Positions 49,479-58,783 of a stretch of 64,000 nt of DNA are shown here, piece by piece; the first letter of the stretch is position 1; the number at the start of each line of letters is the position of its first letter. The notes under the pieces were generated by a model. That model saw only the letters and a list, made by a program, of their open reading frames with translations. It ran no database searches and was not told the DNA's origin. Both the position numbers and the translations under genes were made by a program. Origin of the DNA: Enteroscipio rubneri (GTDB taxonomy: Bacteria; Actinomycetota; Coriobacteriia; Coriobacteriales; Eggerthellaceae); NCBI RefSeq assembly GCF_002899715.1, contig NZ_PPEK01000001.1:434001-498000 (forward strand). Direction: 5' to 3'.

Positions 49479-50327
49479 ATGAAGAAATCCGAAGCGCTCA
49501 AAATTCTCGGGCTAGTCGACGGCGCAACCGACGACGAGGTCAAGCAGGCCCATCGCAAGCTGGTGATCGCGCATCATCCCGACAAGTTCCCTCTTGAATC
49601 AAAGGAGCGCGCCGATGCCGAGGAGTTGACCAAGCGCATCAACGAAGCGCGCGATGTGCTGCTCAACCGCTCATGGACGCCTGAGTTCGATCCGCGCCGC
49701 GACCCGCGGCCCTATGCGGGCAATCCGTTCGCGCATCCGACCGCCGCGCCACAGCCCGGTGCGCCTCGGGACGGATGGGATCCGTTTGCCGACTGGCCGT
49801 TCGGCCAAGGGCAGCCGACCTCTTCCCAAGGGGGCCGTACCGCTTATGTGTGGACCTCGTGGGACGGCAGTCGGACGGCGGACGGCGGAACCCCGGGCAA
49901 CATGCCGTTCGACTTCGACCCGTTCGACCCGTTCGCGCCTTTCCGAGCTGCGCGCGAGCAGCAGAAGACGCCACAGGAGCGGCTCGATGAGGCGCGAACC
50001 GCCCTCGGGCGCGAGGTCGGCATCGTCGTGGCGAAGGCGGCGGCCCTCGTCGTGCTCGCGCTTGTCGGTTCGGCGGCAACAGGGTTGTTCCTGTACGTGG
50101 TCGCATCGTTTGTCTACGGTCTGTGGAAGCGGTTCGGTTCATGCCTCATCGGGCTGCTGCTGCCTATTGCTCTGTTTGCGATGCCGTTCGTGTTCCTCAT
50201 CGCGCCGCGTCAGGGGGCCGTCACCATCGGCTTGGCCGTGTTCTTCCTCGTGGCCGTGCTGTTCGATGCGTCGAATCTACGCGATCTCGTGCGCTCCTAT
50301 CGGACGGCCCGCTCGGCCATTCGATAG
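49479..50327 (+). CDS. J-domain protein with C-terminal membrane helices
   Basis: A 282-residue protein. Residues 1-65 form a J domain (KKSEALKILGLVDGATDDEV, then HRKLVIAHHPDKFPLESK with the essential HPD). It stimulates a DnaK-type ATPase. A Pro/Gly/Trp/Asp-Pro-Phe-rich linker with repeated FDPFDPFAPF-like residues follows (about 70-155). Then come two or three hydrophobic helices (KAAALVVLALVGSAATGLFL, SCLIGLLLPIALFAMPFVFL). It likely recruits Hsp70 to the membrane. There is no Shine-Dalgarno before ATG 49479; TATAGT ends seven bases upstream, so a leaderless transcript is likely. The terminal region is not a canonical DnaJ. Confidence 0.82.
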   Translation: MKKSEALKILGLVDGATDDEVKQAHRKLVIAHHPDKFPLESKERADAEELTKRINEARDVLLNRSWTPEFDPRRDPRPYAGNPFAHPTAAPQPGAPRDGWDPFADWPFGQGQPTSSQGGRTAYVWTSWDGSRTADGGTPGNMPFDFDPFDPFAPFRAAREQQKTPQERLDEARTALGREVGIVVAKAAALVVLALVGSAATGLFLYVVASFVYGLWKRFGSCLIGLLLPIALFAMPFVFLIAPRQGAVTIGLAVFFLVAVLFDASNLRDLVRSYRTARSAIR

Positions 50328-50726
50328 CAGATCTCGCTGAAAAGGCGTGCGTGCTGCTTCACATGCGCCGCTTTCGAATGCGCGCTCGCGTCCCGTTGCA
50401 CCCGCACTGGGCGAATCCATGTTTGCGGCGGTTTCTTGCGCCTCCGCTGCGCCTTCGTCGCTTGCGTTCGCGCCCGCTTGTTACGTCCGGCCTTCTGCTG
50501 GCCGGTGAGCGCATCGCCTCAGATCGGCCGCGCGTGCGATCGTGCTATACTGACCTCTGCTCAATGCCGTTTGCCTACCACGGAAAACGGGTTGGGAACA
50601 ACCCGCCGGGAAAGACGCGGAAATTCGTTGAATTTCCGAGTGAAAGGGTATACTGCCTGTGGCGAACCGTCGTCGCGCACGAACGCGGCCCCGCCTACCC
50701 CGTGCTCCCGAAGGAGGAGGCAAACG
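50328..50726 (+). promoter_or_regulatory. Leader region of the ATP-grasp operon with promoter-overlapping inverted repeat
   Basis: About 400 bases without a gene. CGGAAATTC (50618-50626) and GAATTTCCG (50630-50638) are perfect arms around GTT. TATACT (50649-50654), ten bases after the repeat, is a strong -10 box, so the repeat occupies the -35 position. GGGTTG (50589-50594) with CAACCC (50599-50604) forms a further small hairpin, and another TATACT lies at 50546-50551. The inverted repeat resembles a repressor or activator site. No regulator gene adjoins. Confidence 0.55.
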
Positions 50727-51875
50727 ATGATAGTGCTCGAAGAGCCGTACGTGTCCGAACCGCTGGCTGCTTGGCTGGAGGAATCACAGCATCCGGTGCT
50801 CGATAATGCCGTCTCTCGCGAGCAGGGAGAGGGCAGGGCGCTCAACATCGTGGCGGAGGACGAGGCCGTTCGCCGGATCGACGGGGGCGAGCGCGTGTAC
50901 ACGAACTCTGAGAACGCCCTCGCGTGGATCATGGACAACGTTCACAACGAGAGTCTTGTGCGCGGCATCGGACTGTTCAAGGACAAGGCGGCTATGCGTG
51001 CGGCACTGGCACCGCTCGATCCCGACCTGTTTTTCAAAACCTGCTCGGTGGACGAACTGTTCAAACTCGACTATGCCCGGCTTGATCCGCCGTTCGTTTT
51101 GAAGCCTTCCGTCGGATTCTGCAGTGTGGGCGTGTACGCTGTGCAGAGCAGGGAGGATTGGGAACGGGCGCTCGCCGATATCGCTCAGAACGCCTCCGCC
51201 TGGCACGACTTGTATCCCGAGAGCGTCATCGGCGCCGGGTCGTTCATTCTCGAAGGCTATATCGACGGCACCGAATACGCCCTCGATGCCTTTTTCGATG
51301 AAACAGGCGCTCCTCATGTCCTCAACGTGCTGCGCCACGATTTCGCCTCGTCAGAGGACACGAGCGATCGTCTGTACATGACAAGTCCGTCCATCGTGCG
51401 GGAGACGACCTCCCTGTTCACCTCGTGGCTCAACCGCGTAAACGCGCTCGTGGGCGTTCGCAACTTCCCGGTGCACGTCGAGGTGCGCGTTGCGGACGGG
51501 CATGTGTGCCCCATCGAATTCAATCCTCTGCGGTTCGCAGGACTCGGCGGCACCGATCTGAGCCTGTACGCTTACGGTTTTCGCACCTACCAGGCATTTC
51601 TCGAGGATGATGTACCCGATTTCGATGTAGCGTTCGCCGACAAGGAGGGAAAGGTGTACTCCATGTCGTTGCTGAATCCCCCGCAGAATGCGACGGGCGG
51701 CGAACGGTTCGACTATGACGCGTTTCTCGGCCGGTTCTCGCACGTGCTGGACATGCGTCCGTTCGATCTGAACCGTGTCGGCAACTACGGCTTTCTCTTC
51801 CTCGAAACCGACGCAGACACTGCCGATGAGTTGACGTTCCTGCAGCACTCCGACCTGGAAGAGTTCCTCCGCTAG
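50727..51875 (+). CDS. ATP-grasp domain protein of unknown substrate
   Basis: A 382-residue soluble protein. FVLKPSVGFCSVGVYAVQSR is the ATP-binding lysine strand and glycine-rich loop. FILEGYIDGTEYALDAFFDE and NFPVHVEVRVADGHVCPIEF are the strand with the hinge and the metal-binding Glu/Asn (EFNPLRFAG) of the ATP-grasp fold. Such enzymes join a carboxylate to an amine or thiol through an acyl phosphate. The particular reaction cannot be named. ATG at 50727 follows AAGGAGGAGG. A flippase-like membrane gene follows 30 bases downstream. Confidence 0.75.
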   Translation: MIVLEEPYVSEPLAAWLEESQHPVLDNAVSREQGEGRALNIVAEDEAVRRIDGGERVYTNSENALAWIMDNVHNESLVRGIGLFKDKAAMRAALAPLDPDLFFKTCSVDELFKLDYARLDPPFVLKPSVGFCSVGVYAVQSREDWERALADIAQNASAWHDLYPESVIGAGSFILEGYIDGTEYALDAFFDETGAPHVLNVLRHDFASSEDTSDRLYMTSPSIVRETTSLFTSWLNRVNALVGVRNFPVHVEVRVADGHVCPIEFNPLRFAGLGGTDLSLYAYGFRTYQAFLEDDVPDFDVAFADKEGKVYSMSLLNPPQNATGGERFDYDAFLGRFSHVLDMRPFDLNRVGNYGFLFLETDADTADELTFLQHSDLEEFLR

Positions 51876-51905
51876 CGCGGAGGACGCGACGGGTCGGAGA
51901 AGACC

Positions 51906-53132
51906 GTGAAGCTTTCCATACGCAATCTGCTGATCGGCCTTGTCATCGTCATCGTGCTAGCGGTGGTGCTGTTGCGCGGTGACCAGCTGGTTGAGCTGGT
52001 GGAGACGATGAAAAAAGGTGCGGCCATCCCGCTTATCGCGGCATTGTGCACGCAGCTGGGCAAGTACTTCGCGCAGAGCTTCGCCTATTCGTTCGCATTC
52101 GAGGCGGTCGACGAGCATATGGATCCTCGCTCGACGCTGCCGCTCGTGTTCGGCACGTTCTTCATGAACACCATCGCGCCCTCGCTCAACCTCGCTGGCA
52201 CCACGCTCGTGGTAGACGACGCTCGCCGTCGCGGCATCGCGCCGGGAAAAGCGACGTCGGCGGCGTTGCTCATGCAGATAACCGTGGACTCCGGGTTCGC
52301 CACCATCATGCTCATCGGATTCGCCATCCTGGCGGCTACAGTTGGTCTATCGCCGCTGTGGTTTCTGCTTGGACTGGTGGTTATAGCCCTGGTCAGCGTC
52401 ATGGTACTCATCCTCGTGCTCGGCAGGAAGCGTCCCGCGCTCGTGCTGCGCATACTGCGACCGATCGAGCGGCTCGTCGACCGTATTCGCGCGCGCTTCA
52501 AGAAGCCGCCGCTCGATTCGTGGGTGGAGCGGGCTGTGGCTTCGTTCTCGGATGCGGCAGGGCTCATCGGGCACAATCCGAAGACGACGGCCAAGGTGTT
52601 CGGCTGCTCGATCGTGGCAAGTTCGTGTGAGCTCGCCTGCTTCTGTCTGGTGGGCGTCGCCTTCGGCGTTACGTACCCCGAGGCTCTCATCTGCGGTTAC
52701 GTTGTCGCGACCCTGTTTGCCATGATCTCGATCACCCCGCAGGGTGTGGGCGTGGTCGAGGCGGCCGTGGTGGTGGCGTTCACCTCGTTCGGCGCGTCGA
52801 GCGCCGCAGGACTTTCGATCGCGCTTGTGTACCGGGGCATCGTGTTCTGGATGCCGTTTCTTATTGGGGCAGTGCTCATCCAGACGACGAAGACGTTCCG
52901 CCATGATGCGAAGCGCACGGCGCGCAATCAGAAGAGCAAGGATCGCCTGAGCGGGACTGTAGCCGCCGCCAAGCAGATCGATGCCCATGTCGAAGGACCT
53001 CGGGACGCAACGGGCGGTCCTCAGGCCGCTGCGGGCGGCCCCGAGGCGCAGCGACCGTCTGCGGCCGAAGCGGATTCCGGTGCGAGCTCTGTTGCCGATC
53101 CGTCTAAAAGCGCCGCTCCGCACGCTCGGTGA
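51906..53132 (+). CDS. UPF0104/AglD-type integral membrane protein (flippase-like domain)
   Basis: A 408-residue protein with about eight transmembrane helices. The pattern TLPLVFGTFFMNTIAPSLNL (AGTT) and ISITPQGVGVVEAAVVVAFT are the signatures of the lysylphosphatidylglycerol-synthase transmembrane/UPF0104 family. Members include MprF-type flippase domains and AglD-like proteins. A hydrophilic, Ala/Pro-rich tail of about 70 residues ends the protein. The start GTG at 51906 gives a full first helix. It shares a promoter with the ATP-grasp gene. A lipid-linked product made by the ATP-grasp enzyme and moved by this protein is possible but speculative. Confidence 0.78.
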   Translation: MKLSIRNLLIGLVIVIVLAVVLLRGDQLVELVETMKKGAAIPLIAALCTQLGKYFAQSFAYSFAFEAVDEHMDPRSTLPLVFGTFFMNTIAPSLNLAGTTLVVDDARRRGIAPGKATSAALLMQITVDSGFATIMLIGFAILAATVGLSPLWFLLGLVVIALVSVMVLILVLGRKRPALVLRILRPIERLVDRIRARFKKPPLDSWVERAVASFSDAAGLIGHNPKTTAKVFGCSIVASSCELACFCLVGVAFGVTYPEALICGYVVATLFAMISITPQGVGVVEAAVVVAFTSFGASSAAGLSIALVYRGIVFWMPFLIGAVLIQTTKTFRHDAKRTARNQKSKDRLSGTVAAAKQIDAHVEGPRDATGGPQAAAGGPEAQRPSAAEADSGASSVADPSKSAAPHAR

Positions 53133-53301
53133 CGTTTCCCGGCGTCGCATAAGGCTCATATAACAGTCCTTGACCGATTTCGTATCGCATCGAACGACTC
53201 AATGGCAAGTTCATGGTTCGCGGGTTGGAATCATGAACTACAATGGGCAGGTTAATGCACGGCGGTGCGTACGGTTGGACCGCTTCGACAGGAAAGAGTG
53301 G

Positions 53302-54786
53302 GTGAGGGACGTGGGGATTCGCACGATCATGCGCGCATGCGTGCCATGCGTGTTTGCAGGCTTGATGGCGTTGACCGGCTGTTCGGCCGGGTCGAACGAA
53401 TCGAGCGATGCAGAGCCTGCTTCGGCGCTCGATCCATCCAGCCCGGTGCAGATAGAGCTGTGGACGTATTACAACGGCACGCAGCAGCAGGCGTTCGAGG
53501 ATTTGGTCAAGGAGTTCAACGAGGGACGTGGCAAAGAACTGGGCGTTGTTGTGACAAGCTCGAGCCAAGGCGGTGTGAACGATCTTGCCGCTGCCGTGAC
53601 CGATTCGGCGCAAGAGCTCGTCGGCTCCGAGGCGATGCCCGATGCCTTCCTTTCGTATTCAGACACCGCGTCGGTCATTGACGGCCTCGGCCGCGTGGCG
53701 GATTTGGCGGGTTATCTGACCGATGAGGAGAAGGCGCTCTACGTCGAGTCCTTCCTTGATGAGGGCGATATCGACGGCAACGGATCCTTGAAGGTATTCC
53801 CGGTGGCGAAGTCCACCGAGACGCTTCAGATCAACGCCACCGACTGGCAGGTTTTCGCCGATGCGACGGGCTCCACGCTCGAGGAGCTTTCGACGATCGA
53901 AGGCATCACGGAGGTGGCGCAGCGCTACTGCGAGTGGACCGATGCCCAGACGCCGGATGTTGCAGGCGACGGCAAGCCGTTTTTCGGTCGAGATGCGATG
54001 GCGAACTATTTGATCACCGGCTCCAAGCAGCTCGGACACGAGCTGTTCGATGTGGAGGGCGGGGTCTGCACGTTCGATATCGACCGTGATACGATGAAGG
54101 CGCTGTGGGACAACTACTACGTTCCCATGGTGCAGGGCTGGTTCTCGGCTGAGGGCAAGTTCCGCTCGGATGCCGTGAAGACGGGCGACCTCCTCTGCTA
54201 TGTGGGCTCGTCATCATCGGTTGTCTACTTCCCGCAGACCGTCACGTTGGACGACGAGACCAGCTATCCCATCGAGTTGGCTGCGCTTCCCGCTCCGACA
54301 TTCGCCGATGGGGAGCCGTGTGCACCTCAGCAGGGTGCAGGGTTCGTCGTGACGAAGTCTGATGAGAAGCGTGAGACGGCCTGCGTGGAATTCCTGAAAT
54401 GGTTCACCGCCAAAGAGCAGAACACCGGCTTCTCTGTGAGCGCGGGGTACATGCCCGTGACGAAGGAGGCGCTAACGCTTGAGAACCTCGAGGCTGCCGC
54501 ATCCGGTTCGGATGGTTCTGAGAATTACTCGATCAACCTTCCGGCTACGCTCGAGACGATTGAAGCAGGCGTGTATGCGAACCGTCCATTCGACGGCGGG
54601 GTGGATGCTCGCGCCGTGCTCGAGAGCGCTCTGTCCGACAAGGCGACAGCCGATCGCGAGGCTGTCGTGAGCGCCGTCGCTGCGGGTGCAAGCCCGGAGG
54701 AGGCTGCGGCGCCGTTTTTGGAGGATCGCGTGTTCGATGAGTGGTTGGAGGATCTTACGGCGCGCTTGAAGGCGACGACCGCCTAA
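53302..54786 (+). CDS. ABC-type solute-binding lipoprotein without a neighbouring permease
   Basis: A 494-residue protein with a lipoprotein signal (CVFAGLMALTGCSAG, lipobox LTGC), so it is anchored outside the membrane. The mature part starts VQIELWTYYNGTQQQAFEDL, as in family-1 extracellular binding proteins for sugars or similar compounds. FLKWFTAKEQNTGFSVSAGY is a typical closing helix. GTG at 53302 follows AGGAAAG; GTG at 53311 is an alternative. No permease or ATPase gene adjoins. Instead a membrane GGDEF-EAL protein follows 15 bases downstream, which suggests a sensing rather than a transport role. Confidence 0.88.
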   Translation: MRDVGIRTIMRACVPCVFAGLMALTGCSAGSNESSDAEPASALDPSSPVQIELWTYYNGTQQQAFEDLVKEFNEGRGKELGVVVTSSSQGGVNDLAAAVTDSAQELVGSEAMPDAFLSYSDTASVIDGLGRVADLAGYLTDEEKALYVESFLDEGDIDGNGSLKVFPVAKSTETLQINATDWQVFADATGSTLEELSTIEGITEVAQRYCEWTDAQTPDVAGDGKPFFGRDAMANYLITGSKQLGHELFDVEGGVCTFDIDRDTMKALWDNYYVPMVQGWFSAEGKFRSDAVKTGDLLCYVGSSSSVVYFPQTVTLDDETSYPIELAALPAPTFADGEPCAPQQGAGFVVTKSDEKRETACVEFLKWFTAKEQNTGFSVSAGYMPVTKEALTLENLEAAASGSDGSENYSINLPATLETIEAGVYANRPFDGGVDARAVLESALSDKATADREAVVSAVAAGASPEEAAAPFLEDRVFDEWLEDLTARLKATTA

Positions 54787-54801
54787 CGGAGGGGTGCGTT
54801 T

Positions 54802-57800
54802 GTGCGAGGAAGGGGCCGGGGCGACGACATGATCTGGGGTTCTCGGCACGGCGAAGGCTCACGGCACGGATTGACCTTTAAGGTCCTTGTCGTCGTGCCC
54901 TTCTGCATCGCGCTTGCAATCCAGGTCGTCGTGTGCGCGTTCGTCCTTGCGCGAAGCGAGATGCTCGGCCAAATGGAAGACGACGCCTACGATCTGTTCT
55001 CGGAGCGCGTCGCGAGCAGTGCGGGCTACCTGGAGAACGACATGATCTTCCGCTGGTCGGACTTCGAAGAAGCGTCCGATCAGATAGCCTCGAAGATCGA
55101 TGTCGAGCTGGCGGCGCGCGGCGCGACGGCGTCTGACATCAAAGCTGGCGGCGACCTTGCCATTTCGCTTGTTGGCACCGTGAGCGACGATATGCTGCTG
55201 TTCGCGCAGCGGGCCGAGGTGGACGGCGTGTTTTTGGTGCTGGCGAACGGAGAGGCCGAAGGGCGGCAGGATGCGCGCACGGCCTTGTATGTGCGCGACT
55301 CGAACCCGAAGGTCAGCGTCGCGAATCGTTCCGATCTGCTGTTGGCCGCCTGCCCTATCAGCATCGGCCGAGAATCGGGGGTGGCGCTCGACAGCCAGTG
55401 GTCGGCTACGTTTCCTCTTGCGGCCGAAGGGGACGACCGCAGCGCGTTTTACTACAAACCCTTGCGAGCGGCTGAGCAGCACCCGGATGCCGATGTGAAT
55501 GATCTTGGCTATTGGGGGCGGCCGGTGGACTTTGGCTGGGTGGGCACGTCGTCGATCACCTATAGCCTGCCGATCAAGGACGCGCAGGGCGGCATCGTCG
55601 GCGTGCTGGGCGTGGAGGTCCGCCTCGATCGCGTCGAGTCCTTCTTCCCCTATGTCAATTTGAACGCCGAGGGCGAGGGCTCGTATCTGCTGACAGTCAC
55701 CGACGAGGAGGGCTTCACGCGCGATGACGGGGTAGAGCCCGCCGAGAGCGTCGAACGTTCCTATGAAGTGCTGGCGGCAACAGGCGCGACTCAAAGCCTG
55801 TACGTGGAGGACGGCTCGTTTACGGCACTGCTCGACGAGCAGAAGCGTATGGTAATCGATGCGCCGTCCGATCCGTCGCCCGACATGCGTGCCGCGGCGA
55901 GCGCCGCCGAGATCATGCTCTACGACAGCACTTCGCCGTTTGCCTCGGAGCATTGGGCGCTCGTGGGGCTCGAACGGCAGAACGACCTGTTCGTTGCTTC
56001 GCACTCGCTCGCAAAAAGCCTGATCGAAGTGTTCGCCGCCTCGCTGCTTATTGGGCTGGCGGTGGCCGCGCTCACGGCATGGCTGTCATCGTCGCGCCTG
56101 CGCCACCTTATGGCCGAAGTGCGCAAAACGAAGCCCGAACAGCCCATCTCTTTTACGCCGACCGGTATCGTGGAGGTGGACGAGCTTTCGGATTCCATCG
56201 CCGCGCTTGGCGCGGAAGTGGCGTTGTCCGCATCGCGCCTCTCGCAGATACTGCGGCTGTCTGATCGCGGCATTGGAGCGCTTGAGTACAGCCAAGAAAC
56301 CGGTTCGATCACCTATACTGACGGCTTCTTCTCCACGCTCGCGGTGCTCGAACCGCCCGACAGCCCCCGTTTCAACCCGCGCCGCATGGCCGAAAATCCA
56401 CCGTCGGCTGAAGAGTTCGAGACACTTATGAGGGGTTATGTTCCCTATATCGAATCCGAGGCCGAGGGGCGCTATCTTATTTCCGGCCCTCATCGGGCAG
56501 CATGGGTGCGTCTCGTTGTGGTGGTCGACGACGAGAGGAAGCGGACCTACGGCCTCGCAGAGGACGTGACGCAGGAGATCGAGACCCGCCGGCGCATAGA
56601 GCACGAGCGCGATCACGATATTCTTACCGGGTTGGCGAACAGACGTGCGTTCGAACAGTCCGTCAAGGAGCTGCTCGATCAGAATCCACCTTCATTCGGT
56701 GCCATGCTCATGCTCGACCTCGATAACCTCAAGTTCATCAACGACACCTATGGCCATGATTGGGGAGACCAGTACATCAAAGCGGCCGGCCGAGCCGTCG
56801 AGGTTGTGTTCAGCGGGAAAGGCTGCTTTGCGCGCATATCCGGCGATGAGTTCCTCGTATTCGTGGACGCGTGCGCCGATCGGGACGAGGCTGAGGCGCT
56901 GCTCGGAGAATTCCGTCGCGCCCTCGATGCGAGCCTTCTCGAGGCGCCCGACGGCAAGGTGCTCAAGGTTCGCGCATCCACCGGAGTTGCCTACTACCCC
57001 TCCGACGCTTGCGAGTACGTGCAATTGCGCGAGTACGCCGACTTCGCCATGTATTTGGCGAAGAACAGCCGCAAGGGCGAGCTCATCTCCTTCGATCGTC
57101 AAACCTACGAAAAGCAATCGATCATGGTGAACGGACGCGAGGAGCTTAACAGGCTGCTCGACGAGGAGCTGGTTGACTACCATTTCCAGCCCATCGTGGA
57201 TGCGCGGGCGGGCGAGGTGGCCGCGTATGAGGCGCTCATGCGCCCGCTGCTCGACACCATACCGACACCCGATCTCGTGCTCGCACTCGCCCGCTCTCAG
57301 TCGAAGCTCTACCGCGTCGAGCATATGACGTTCTTCGGAGCGCTCGAGGCATATGCGCGCTGCAAGGGAGACCGCAGTGCCACGCTGTTCGTCAACAGTA
57401 TCGCCACTCAGCGCCTTTCGGCCGATGACGAAGCTGAGCTGGTCGAACGGTTTGACGGTTTGCTCTCGCGCGTGGTGATCGAGATCACCGAAAATGACTA
57501 CAGCCGCGAAATGGCCATGTACAAGGAGGCGCTTGCGCATCGTTTCGGCGCCCGCCTGGCCATCGATGATTTCGGCAGCGGCTACAACGGCGAGACATCG
57601 CTGCTTGATTATCAGGCCGACTACGTAAAGCTCGACATGGAGATCGTCCGGGATATCGATACGGTCAGGGATCGCTGCGATATCGCCAAAAATCTCATCA
57701 GCTTTGCGCACGATCGCGGGATCCGCGTCATTGCCGAAGGCGTCGAGACCGAAGGCGAACTGCGCGCGCTCATAGCGCTCGGTGCTGATTACCTGCAAGG

Positions 57801-57879
57801 GTACCTGCTTGCGCGTCCGGCCCCGGAGTTGCGCGACATTCCCGAGGACATCAAACGCCTCATCCGCTCGCTTTCGTAG
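54802..57879 (+). CDS. Membrane sensor protein with GGDEF and EAL domains (cyclic di-GMP)
   Basis: A 1025-residue protein. Two membrane helices (about 26-50 and 400-425) bracket an extracytoplasmic Cache-like sensor. A PAS-like region at about 470-590 precedes a GGDEF domain with LMLDLDNLKFINDTYGHDWG and the signature SGDEF, one residue from consensus but in the catalytically acceptable form. The EAL domain has YEALMRP, EITEND, IDDFGSGYNGE, VKLDMEIVRD, EGVETEGEL and QGYLLARP, all intact, so phosphodiesterase activity is likely. GTG at 54802 follows GGAGGGG. It lies 15 bases behind the solute-binding lipoprotein, which probably delivers its signal. Net direction of cyclic-di-GMP change cannot be predicted. 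Confidence 0.92.
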   Translation: MRGRGRGDDMIWGSRHGEGSRHGLTFKVLVVVPFCIALAIQVVVCAFVLARSEMLGQMEDDAYDLFSERVASSAGYLENDMIFRWSDFEEASDQIASKIDVELAARGATASDIKAGGDLAISLVGTVSDDMLLFAQRAEVDGVFLVLANGEAEGRQDARTALYVRDSNPKVSVANRSDLLLAACPISIGRESGVALDSQWSATFPLAAEGDDRSAFYYKPLRAAEQHPDADVNDLGYWGRPVDFGWVGTSSITYSLPIKDAQGGIVGVLGVEVRLDRVESFFPYVNLNAEGEGSYLLTVTDEEGFTRDDGVEPAESVERSYEVLAATGATQSLYVEDGSFTALLDEQKRMVIDAPSDPSPDMRAAASAAEIMLYDSTSPFASEHWALVGLERQNDLFVASHSLAKSLIEVFAASLLIGLAVAALTAWLSSSRLRHLMAEVRKTKPEQPISFTPTGIVEVDELSDSIAALGAEVALSASRLSQILRLSDRGIGALEYSQETGSITYTDGFFSTLAVLEPPDSPRFNPRRMAENPPSAEEFETLMRGYVPYIESEAEGRYLISGPHRAAWVRLVVVVDDERKRTYGLAEDVTQEIETRRRIEHERDHDILTGLANRRAFEQSVKELLDQNPPSFGAMLMLDLDNLKFINDTYGHDWGDQYIKAAGRAVEVVFSGKGCFARISGDEFLVFVDACADRDEAEALLGEFRRALDASLLEAPDGKVLKVRASTGVAYYPSDACEYVQLREYADFAMYLAKNSRKGELISFDRQTYEKQSIMVNGREELNRLLDEELVDYHFQPIVDARAGEVAAYEALMRPLLDTIPTPDLVLALARSQSKLYRVEHMTFFGALEAYARCKGDRSATLFVNSIATQRLSADDEAELVERFDGLLSRVVIEITENDYSREMAMYKEALAHRFGARLAIDDFGSGYNGETSLLDYQADYVKLDMEIVRDIDTVRDRCDIAKNLISFAHDRGIRVIAEGVETEGELRALIALGADYLQGYLLARPAPELRDIPEDIKRLIRSLS

Positions 57880-57942
57880 GACAGGATGCGCCTTGCGCGA
57901 GCACTTGCGGCTCCGTCGGGGCAGCCGCTTCGCCCATCGCGA

Positions 57943-57988
57943 TATACTGACGAGGGTGAACACAGTATACTGACGAGGATGAACACAG
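57943..57988 (+). repeat. Tandem 23-bp duplication carrying TATACT boxes upstream of the thioesterase gene
   Basis: 57943-57965 and 57966-57988 are the same 23 bases with one change (G to A). Each begins with TATACTGACGAGG. TATACT is a good -10 box, so the duplication places two possible promoters 23 bases apart, 66-110 bases before the thioesterase start. Confidence 0.8.
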
Positions 57989-58054
57989 CTCGCTCTAGTT
58001 CACCCCGGGCGGGATGTATGCACAGCGCGAAGAAACAACGAGAAGGAGTTTACT

Positions 58055-58498
58055 ATGGCGCTCAACGAGACGCTGCACATAGAGATCATATCGTCCTCCA
58101 CGACGCGCGTCGAGGCTGCGATGCCCATCACGCCCGATCTGTACCAGCCATTCGGCTTTCTGCATGGGGGGGCGACCATCGCGATGCTCGAGTCGGCTGC
58201 AAGCCGCGGCGCGGAGGAGAACGCCGATTTCGAGACAGAGCGTCCGTTCGGCGTCGACGTGCACGTGCGCCACAGGAAGAGCGGGAAAGAGGGCATGCTG
58301 CGCGGAGTGGCCGAGCTCGACCACGAGGAGACCTCCGAGCGCACGGGCGCTGTCAAGCAGTTCTGGAACGTAGCCGCCTACGACGAAGAGGGGGATGTGG
58401 TGTCCGATGGCGTCATCGTGACGAAGATCGTCACCCTAGAATACTTGGCCGCCAAGGAACGCGAGCGTGCAGTTTCGAAGAGTGCCAAGCGGGTGTAG
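58055..58498 (+). CDS. PaaI-family hotdog-fold thioesterase
   Basis: A 147-residue single-domain hotdog protein. LYQPFGFLHGGATIAMLESA is the PaaI active-site helix with HGG, and GVDVHVRHRKSGKEGMLRGV is the following strand. Members hydrolyse phenylacetyl-, hydroxybenzoyl- or menaquinone-pathway (DHNA) CoA thioesters. No pathway genes adjoin, so the substrate is open. ATG at 58055 follows AGAAGGAG. Length is normal. Confidence 0.88.
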   Translation: MALNETLHIEIISSSTTRVEAAMPITPDLYQPFGFLHGGATIAMLESAASRGAEENADFETERPFGVDVHVRHRKSGKEGMLRGVAELDHEETSERTGAVKQFWNVAAYDEEGDVVSDGVIVTKIVTLEYLAAKERERAVSKSAKRV

Positions 58499-58783
58499 TC
58501 GAGCGCCGTCGCGAACGCGCGGACTGCCGCTCCGTCGGTTGCATGGCGACGCCGACGGTGCCGCGCGAAATCACCGGCCTTGAGCGCGAGATTTTCCCGC
58601 TGCCTGCACTATAGGGCTTTGACCTGCATTTCGATACCACGGGTTGACAGGCGATACGCAAAAAAGAAGCCGCAAGTTGGTTGAGCGGCGGCTCGCGCGC
58701 CCCCAGTATGGAGGCGTCGGCGCACCGGGGCCGACTGATGCGCCGGCCGTAGGGGTGGGCGTGCACGACCGAAGGACGGACCT

